DNA of 64,000 nucleotides. Origin: Eutreptiella sp. 'Long Island Sound 2002' (lineage: Eukaryota > Euglenozoa > Euglenophyceae > Eutreptiales > Eutreptiaceae). Below, piece after piece: positions 57,790 to 64,000 of the stretch (its first letter is position 1; each line of letters begins with the position of its first letter). Position numbers and translations under genes: made by a program. The stretch covers positions 142,240,961-142,304,960 of the forward strand of contig OZ038382.1 in assembly GCA_964036045.1 (NCBI GenBank). Reading direction: 5' to 3'. The notes under the pieces were generated by a model that worked only from the letters and a program-made list of their open reading frames with translations, did not search any database and was not told the DNA's origin.

Positions 57790-59650
57790 TCAGGGCGCGA
57801 ACACGTGCAACAGGTGTGCAACGCATGTGGGGTCCCGCAGGTGCACGTGGATCCACAGAAGGGCAGCGCCCGCGGGGCCCGCGCGTTCCTGTGAGGGGGC
57901 GTGTGCCCCCTCCATGCGCCGGTGCAGGGCCTCCTCCTCTGTGCGCCTGCGCGGGCCTGCGGGAGGTTCGGGCCAGGGGCACGCGGCCACCTGGGCGCAC
58001 CGCGCGCACCTGTTGGCGCCTGTCGACGCTGCGGAGGACACCGTGTCACATTCCCCGCAGAGCCGGCAGGTGTGTGGGAGGTGGGAGGGCAGCAACCAAG
58101 GGGCGAGATGGCGGAGCCAGAGGTCGTCCCACCTCTGTCGGAGGGGGTCCCGGATCTCCAGCAGGCGGGCGCGGACGCGGCGCAGGTAGTCCCTGCTGAG
58201 CGTCTTCCGCTGGACCTCCCGCCACGTGTCGTCGGGGAGAATCCCGTGGTCGTGGAAGGCGGCGATGAGGTCGTCCCACGCCGGGCGGGGGTGCCTGTGG
58301 GGGGGGGTTGCCATGTACACGTGGCGCCCGGTGAGGTGGGGCGTCAGCGCATGCCATTGAAACCCGTTCGCGGCGTCCCGGTGGAGGAGGGCCAGTAGGG
58401 TGCCGTCCGCAACTGCCTCCCATCCCACTCGCAGCCCTTCGCAGCCGTCCAGCTCCTGGCGCAGCGCGGCTGCAATGTCGGTGGGGAGCATGAGGAGCAA
58501 GGGCCCCTGGGTGTCGCCCAGCCGGGACAGGGCGTCGTCGTATACCGGCCCCCCAGCTTTGAAGTGCGCCACGGCGAGCTGGGCGGCCCGGTCCTCTGGG
58601 GGGTGCCAGCGGACGGTGGCCGCGGCGTGTCCCCATTTGCGTATCTCCGTAGCCCAGAGTGCGTTGACGGCGTGAAGGACGATGCGGGGGGGGACGGGCG
58701 TCCTGACGAGTGAGGACACGTCCCCAGCCCATCCTGTTTGCGGCCCCGGGGCCGCTTGCAGCCATCGCCCCGTTGCCGCGTCCCACGGGTGGTCAGTTCC
58801 CGCCCCTGGGATCACGGTGGGTCTCGGCCGGATGTCCGACCCCCATCCCTCGAGCGGGATGGCGGCGTATCGTTGCGCAGGGGCCTTCGGGGCGCGCGTG
58901 GCAACGGACCACCGGCTCCACTCGCGCGCCCATTCCTCACCCACTATGCGCGCCTCCCACACGGTAATGGAGCCGCGCCCGATGATCCACGGTGGGAAGA
59001 GGGCGCCTTGTAGGTGCTGCGAGAACCCCCCCGGCAGGTCCTGGTACGGGTTGGGGCCCTCTTGTGGCGGGCACTCCAGAGTGCCATTCACGACACGGAG
59101 GGAGGCTACGAAGTCCTTGTCAGGGCGCAGGGGAGGGGGAGGGTGGTCGCCCTCTGCCGCAGTGAGCCATCGGTGTGCCCGGGCCGCCGCGCTTAGGGGC
59201 TCGCGGAGGAGTTGCTCCAGCCGGTGGTTGCGAAGCTCCCATGCGAAGTCCCCCAGCTGGAGCATGTGGTGGAGAAAATCTCCCACAGAGGTCCCTCCCG
59301 GCGGGTCGTAGCGGGCTATGGCGCGGAGCTGCGCCTCCGCGTCCTCGGGCACCAGTCCGGAGCAGAAGACTTCCGTCCATGTGGCGCCTGCGGAGCGCCA
59401 CGAGGCCACCCACAGGGGTTTGTCTCCGGGTGGGAGGTGGCGAGCCGCCTCGTATACCGCCTGGCGGTAGTGGGGCCAGAGGAGCCGTGAGTGGGCTCTC
59501 CGTTCTGAGCATCTTCGCTCTTCTCGGGCTTCCCAGTCCGGCGTCGAGTCGAAGGACTCCACGATCTGCACCCAGGGCGTCCTTGGGCAGGGCTCATGAG
59601 GGCCCAAGTCCCCGGGGCGGCGGTAGGGGGCAGGTACTCCTCTGCTACCA
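57790..59650 (-). CDS. Element C cargo ORF: novel protein fused to a family-1 gag leader
   Basis: The minus frame is open from the LTR edge through the PBS. The first part matches the gag leader of element B (WVQIVES..STPDWEAREERRCSERR). At about 59488 homology to gag stops and an unrelated protein of about 560 residues follows: PHYRQAVYEAARHLPPGDKP, FLHHMLQLGDFAWELRNHRL, WIIGRGSITVWEARIVGEEW, HAVNALWATEIRKWGHAAAT, WRDVQRKTL-like helices, and a Cys cluster CRLCGECDTV...CARC that could bind zinc. A stop falls at about 57790. No RT, integrase or transposase motif is seen. It may be a captured gene or the first ORF of an unknown element class. The frame is uninterrupted for 1.86 kb, whereas other frames contain stops or low-complexity strings. 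Confidence 0.45.
59639..59650 (-). promoter_or_regulatory. Primer binding site of element C
   Basis: TGGTAGCAGAGG, same as in A and B, abutting the LTR at 59651. Confidence 0.83.
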
Positions 59651-60893
59651 TAAAGAAGGTCCCTACCAGGACCGTCCCCTGCTGTACCCCTTCCACCATA
59701 ACCTGTCACTCCCAGGGTCTTGCTCCTCACCAGGGTCTGCATTTTCCCACAAAAAAATAGAAAAGAACTCCTTCACACAAGACCCTTGCAATACCCAGCA
59801 CAATCCAAATCCAAATCCACACTGCGGGCTTCCGTTCAGCACACCGGTTGTCTCACGGTGGCGGGCATGTACAAGAATTGCACCAAAGAGGAAAGCCCTG
59901 AAATTGGCATATGAACACAAATAAAGCAAAGTTGGGGAAAGATGGAAACGTACACGATCACAGCCATAGACCCCTCATTCCCTGGACTCAAGACCTTCCC
60001 TTGACTCGCCAACATGATGCCCTGAACCCAGTCCAATAAGATGGCTAAATGCCATGTGTCAAAAGTCACTACATAAACCCCAAAAATGTGTTCACTCCTA
60101 AGCCTCGAAATCCTAGCCCAATAGGGGAGGTGGCGTGTCATGGCCTAGAGTGGCACTCAGGACCATACCTTACCCTGACATAACCTTGGTTGGGCTTGGA
60201 GCAGATTGGGCTTGGAGAGGTGCCCCATGAAGATGACCTCACAACCTGGCAAAATCAGGCAAATCACACCATTATGCCCAAAAATCAATTATATACTCAA
60301 AAATGCATACGGCGAATGTTCAAATGCTCCATGCATGTGTCAAACCGGAGAGAAATATACGACGGTGATATAGACCAAAAGTCCATGCCCAAGAATATCC
60401 CATCATTGGCTCCGAAACCCCTCCGGTTATGTACATGACATACTTCACAAGTCAGCTCATGAATTTGAGACCTAATTTTGTGAGGCCTCGTGTGCCAAGC
60501 CAAACTGACCACGTGATCCGGCATATGGTGAGGTGCCAACATATAAGCAACATACCATAGTTCACGGATCTCGCGGCACTTTACTGTTGGCCGACCAGTT
60601 GAGCACATAAAATACAAAAATGAGCATAAAATGAGGTCAAAAACATGCAAATAATGCCAAATTCAAGATATTTATAATAGTTTATAACTTCGCTCACCCA
60701 TGGTATCCACATATGATTCAAAACACAATTGCTCGGGACCATTTGCAAACAATCCCCGCACCTGGATCCCCACATGTACGCATAGGGACACCTTCGAACC
60801 TCCTCCCAACACGCACCATGGAAATGGGAAAATTGATAGTGGCGCTTGCGGGTCGCTCTGTAAGCCCTCCCACATGCACTATATGAGCAGTAG
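59651..60893 (-). mobile_element. Family-1 LTR of element C, 3' segment
   Basis: From CCTTCTTTA at 59651 upward to GAGCAGTAG, where element F begins. The last 250 bases match the B subfamily. Confidence 0.87.
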
Positions 60894-61452
60894 TGAAGCG
60901 GGTTGCTGGGGGTCACGCTAGACACCCTCCTTGACACCGCCGGCCTTGTTGCCTTTTGCCCGAGCTCTGCTGCTTTCAGTCAACGGATCGAAAACCCTTC
61001 GCCTTTGCGATGTCGAATTTTGACCAAATACTCCTTTTGCATTTTCTCCAAAACTCGTGAACCAGTCCAGTTTCGTGAAAACCCTCCAATGCTGTCCTCC
61101 ATCAGCATAAGACACGGAGCATGAAGACCTTTTGAAGCAGATTTGGCTCAGTGTTGCACAAATTCTTGTACGGGCCTTGTCCACCCTGACACATTCTGAG
61201 CTGCAAAATGCAGGGAGGACAGAATGTAATAATAAAATGCATAAAAACACACAAGGTATTTACACTGCACTGTCAACAGGCGACATCTGCCCTTTTTTCT
61301 ATGATCTGACGCTGGCACGGGGATTACGTGTCCCCTTTTGCGGCGCCTGCGGCTCGGCCTGCCGGTCTGTTGCCGGCCTGCCGACGATCTGTTGCCGAGC
61401 CTCTCAATAAGCCACTTGGTGGACAGCAGGGAGGCATACCGAATCTGCGTCA
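60894..61452 (+). repeat. Element F left LTR
   Basis: 559 bp, TGAAGCGGG..CTGCGTCA. Confidence 0.85.
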
Positions 61453-62303
61453 CCCCCCTCCTTAAAAGCTTTGTGTGGCGCTATGCAAACACACATAGCT
61501 CCAGGAAGAGGCGAGGCACACTGCTTATGCTCGACCTGTATGGAAAAAAAAAATCGACTGGATACCCCATGACCCGAAGGTACACGGCTAACCACCATGC
61601 CCAGTATGCACCAAGCACGGGTACAGAAACCCAGCGGCACTGTGCAGAGCCAAGGTGTCACTCAAGCCATCTCCTGGCAGCCAGGGCGCGACTAAAATCG
61701 GCCCAGCTATATATGCGCCCATCTGGGCCATACACGCACAGATGCTAAAAAAAACCTTAACAGATCTTATCTCCCAGTCCATTCTCCGTGCGAGTCTCAA
61801 CCAGTGCCCTGATACACTGGTCCTTCCTCTGTGTCTTGGGCCATCGTACCCCGTCGTATCGAAGCGTAGACCCCAGGTCTTGACCTCGGCCGCACGCTCC
61901 GTGGCCTTCAACTGCAATCCCACGTCCAGTCCTTCCTCTGCGCTTTGGCGCGGCTCCAACAAATTGGTACACCACGCTGGGACTTGAGATCGATCGTGCT
62001 GCGTCGTACTTGACGCTGGTGCACTGCCGAACTTGCTGGGACTTCGCACGCGTTGCTACAGCACTGCCAACGCTGGCACGTGCTCGTCGTCGACCGTGGC
62101 GCCTGTCTGGGACCTTCGCTGGCGCCGCCGCGATCTGCCGCAAACCGCTGCGTGTCTCTCCTCGGCCGCACGCTGACACTGATCGTCTCGGCATATTTCC
62201 ACGTAAGGGCTGGGACGGGCGGACGTCGGAGTACAAGAATTTTGAGTGTCTATTTTTTTTCGCTCAGAATGTGTCAGGGTGGACAAGGCCCGTACAAGAA
62301 TTT
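61453..62303 (+). other. Element F interior
   Basis: 851 bp. Minus-strand frames of about 150 codons (around 61588-62236) overlap each other and show no known domain. It could be a captured host fragment. Confidence 0.4.
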
Positions 62304-62862
62304 TGAAGCGGGTTGCTGGGGGTCACGCTAGACACCCTCCTTGACACCGCCGGCCTTGTTGCCTTTTGCCCGAGCTCTGCTGCTTTCAGTCAACGGATCG
62401 AAAACCCTTCGCCTTTGCGATGTCGATTTTTGACCAAATACTCCTTTTGCATTTTCTCCAAAACTCGTGAGCCAGTCCAGTTTCGTGAAAACCCTCCAAC
62501 GCTGTCCTCCATCAGCACAAGACACGGAGCATGAAGACCTTTTGGAGCAGATTTGGCTCAGTGTTGCACAAATTCTTGTACGGGCCTTGTCCACACTGAC
62601 ACATTCTGAGCTGCAAAATGCAGGGAGGACAGAATGTAATAATAAAATGCATAAAAACACACAAGGTACTTACACTGCACTGTCAACAGGCGACATCTGC
62701 CCTTTTTACTATGATCTGACGCTGGCACGGGGATTACGCGCCCCCCTTTGCGGCGCCTGCGGCTCGGCCTGCCGGTCTGTTGCCGGCCTGCCGACGATCT
62801 GTTGCCGAGCCTCTCAATAAGCCACTTGGTGGCCAGCAGGGAGGCATACCGAATCTGCGTCA
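62304..62862 (+). repeat. Element F right LTR
   Basis: 559 bp, same limits and length as the left copy. Confidence 0.85.
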
Positions 62863-63947
62863 GTAGACTTAGTCCAGCGCTATGGAGTTGACCATTGGGA
62901 CATGGGCGAAGCACTTGCCACGTATGACTCCATATATCTTCCTACAAACGGAGATATATAACATGGGAGTGAGCATATCGAAGCACATACCATGCATATA
63001 ACACATACCCTCAAAACGTGGCTCCCACCATGATATGCTATGCCCCTCCATGGACATAACTTCACGTTAAAAATATGTAGGAACCCAAGAAAAGTTACTA
63101 TGCAACACCAACACTCATGTGGTACACTCGAAAGTCGCATTAAAATATTTGGTTGCACGGTCCAGGAGTTATATATCACTTTCTACCCTCTTGACCATTA
63201 TCCCTTGCTACACCGGGCATGTGTACACACCAAAGGCGTTTGATGCTTCCCAAATTAAGTTGAGACCAAGGCAGTTCGAACCCAATTCTCGCAATTGATA
63301 TTCCCCGCCATGAGCCGGAGATATGATTCTTCAAAGTGGCCTCACGAATCACTTTTATTTCGACTATATCTCCAAGCAAAATGAAGGGCACAACAAAAGG
63401 AAGGTTGATTCGTGATCGGGGAAAATGTATGACCAATGGAGATTCATCATATCAAGTGCGGCGATGTCGAAGTCGAAAGTCCGATTCTGAAAGTCTGAAA
63501 AAATCGGATTAATTTTGCGAGTGTATAATATGAAAGTTGCGGAAGCAACGAACCGGTTACTGATGAACCTTGACCCTTCATCGGGGTTTCCGCCAAAATA
63601 TCTGTAAATAACAGTTAACCAATCGGTTACCGCAAAAACGCGAGCCAACTGACAGTCGCCGATACATTGACAATCAGAACGGAAGGCTGAAAAATTACGG
63701 AAACTTTATGATAAAAAAAACCCTGTTGATTCCTGATATTCTGATATATAAATCTCAGCTTCATGGCGGTGCCTCGGTACTGAATATGGCCGTTCATAGC
63801 CGGAATGGCGGAAAACCTATCACACTATCACATCGGGTCAGGCCAGGTGGATGGGAGAGTATGATATCAGACAATGTCGGCTTGCCGGCACATAGATACA
63901 CACCCCAAGTGACCCAAAGATGGCCACGGGGGTCCGAACCGGCTTCA
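62863..63947 (-). mobile_element. Family-1 LTR of element C, 5' segment
   Basis: Continues the LTR to its start TGAAGCCGG at 63947. With the segment at 59651-60893 it makes an LTR of about 2.32 kb. Confidence 0.87.
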
Positions 63948-64000
63948 TCCCCCTTCTCAGAGCGTTGTATCTGCTCGGAAGTCATTGAAGAGAGGACGGG
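63948..64000 (-). mobile_element. 3' UTR and polypurine tract of a family-1 element continuing right
   Basis: On the minus strand it reads CCCGTCCTCTCTTCAATGAC to GAGAAGGGGGA, then the LTR start. It is homologous to 44075-44119 and 290-342. So the LTR at 59651-63947 also serves as the 3' LTR of an element beyond the window. Confidence 0.8.

Larger units (their letters stand above)
60894..62862 (+). mobile_element. Element F: small non-autonomous LTR retrotransposon, 1,969 bp
   Basis: Two direct repeats of exactly 559 bp (60894-61452 and 62304-62862) start TGAAGCGGG and end CTGCGTCA (TG..CA). The flanks carry the 4-bp duplication GTAG (60890-60893 and 62863-62866). The 851-bp interior has no gag or pol. 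The repeats differ at a few dozen or fewer bases. No clear primer binding site or polypurine tract is visible. Instead, the 40 bases before the second repeat are the reverse complement of a segment inside the repeats (about 61157-61200). Orientation is arbitrary. Confidence 0.82.

Noticed and set aside
61588-62236. Minus-strand frames inside element F as a captured gene
   Set aside because: Three overlapping frames of similar length, none with a recognisable domain or splice structure.

Overview
The window is eukaryotic nuclear DNA made almost entirely of nested transposable elements and satellite arrays. There are no bacterial-style operons, rRNA genes or intact host genes. The organism cannot be fixed from the sequence. 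Chromodomain Ty3 elements, intron-bearing transposons and roughly 180-190 bp satellites fit a large repeat-rich genome. A charophyte-type alga is my unproven impression, while the primer binding site matches the animal-type initiator tRNA-Met end rather than the land-plant one.

Layout. 1-2699: the 3' end and 3' LTR of a Ty3/chromovirus element (family 1). 2700-5108: a decayed pol fragment of a second Ty3 family. 5109-8309: unannotated, with a tRNA-like SINE head. 8310-9285: a 21-bp minisatellite. 9285-11295: a ~186-bp satellite. 12122-12381: a broken exon of a TPR-like host gene. 12816-14579: the 3' part of a TIR transposon copy. 15000-45010: one nested complex. Its outer element B (+) has its 5' LTR split twice, by element A (-, 15630-29097, itself a family-1 element with two 2366-bp LTRs) and by a 4.76-kb TIR transposon (29268-34023). 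B's internal region is 35670-44119 and its 3' LTR is truncated at about 45010. 45045-45300: a decayed PTB/hnRNP-L-like RRM. 46040-59650: GC-rich sequence interrupted by a 5.66-kb AT-rich satellite block bounded by a 40-bp perfect inverted repeat. 59651-63947: a family-1 LTR (-), split by a small 1,969-bp LTR element, that feeds a PBS and gag leader into an unrelated GC-rich ORF ('element C').

The most notable signals are these. (1) Two insertions, in unrelated transposon genes, both start with four tandem GGTA/GTAG units and share internal blocks. Both carry 12-bp target duplications and can be spliced out in frame, so they look like introner-type mobile introns. (2) Family 1 encodes gag-pro-pol in a single frame with two stops (UAG, then UGA) at identical positions in both copies, suggesting readthrough. 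(3) A TIR transposon carries TTCGAA palindrome clusters in every inferred noncoding gap. (4) Several satellites of about 180-190 bp share one internal architecture. (5) A retroelement leader is joined to a novel GC-rich coding region. Many of the inactivating mutations are CGA-to-TGA, consistent with cytosine deamination.
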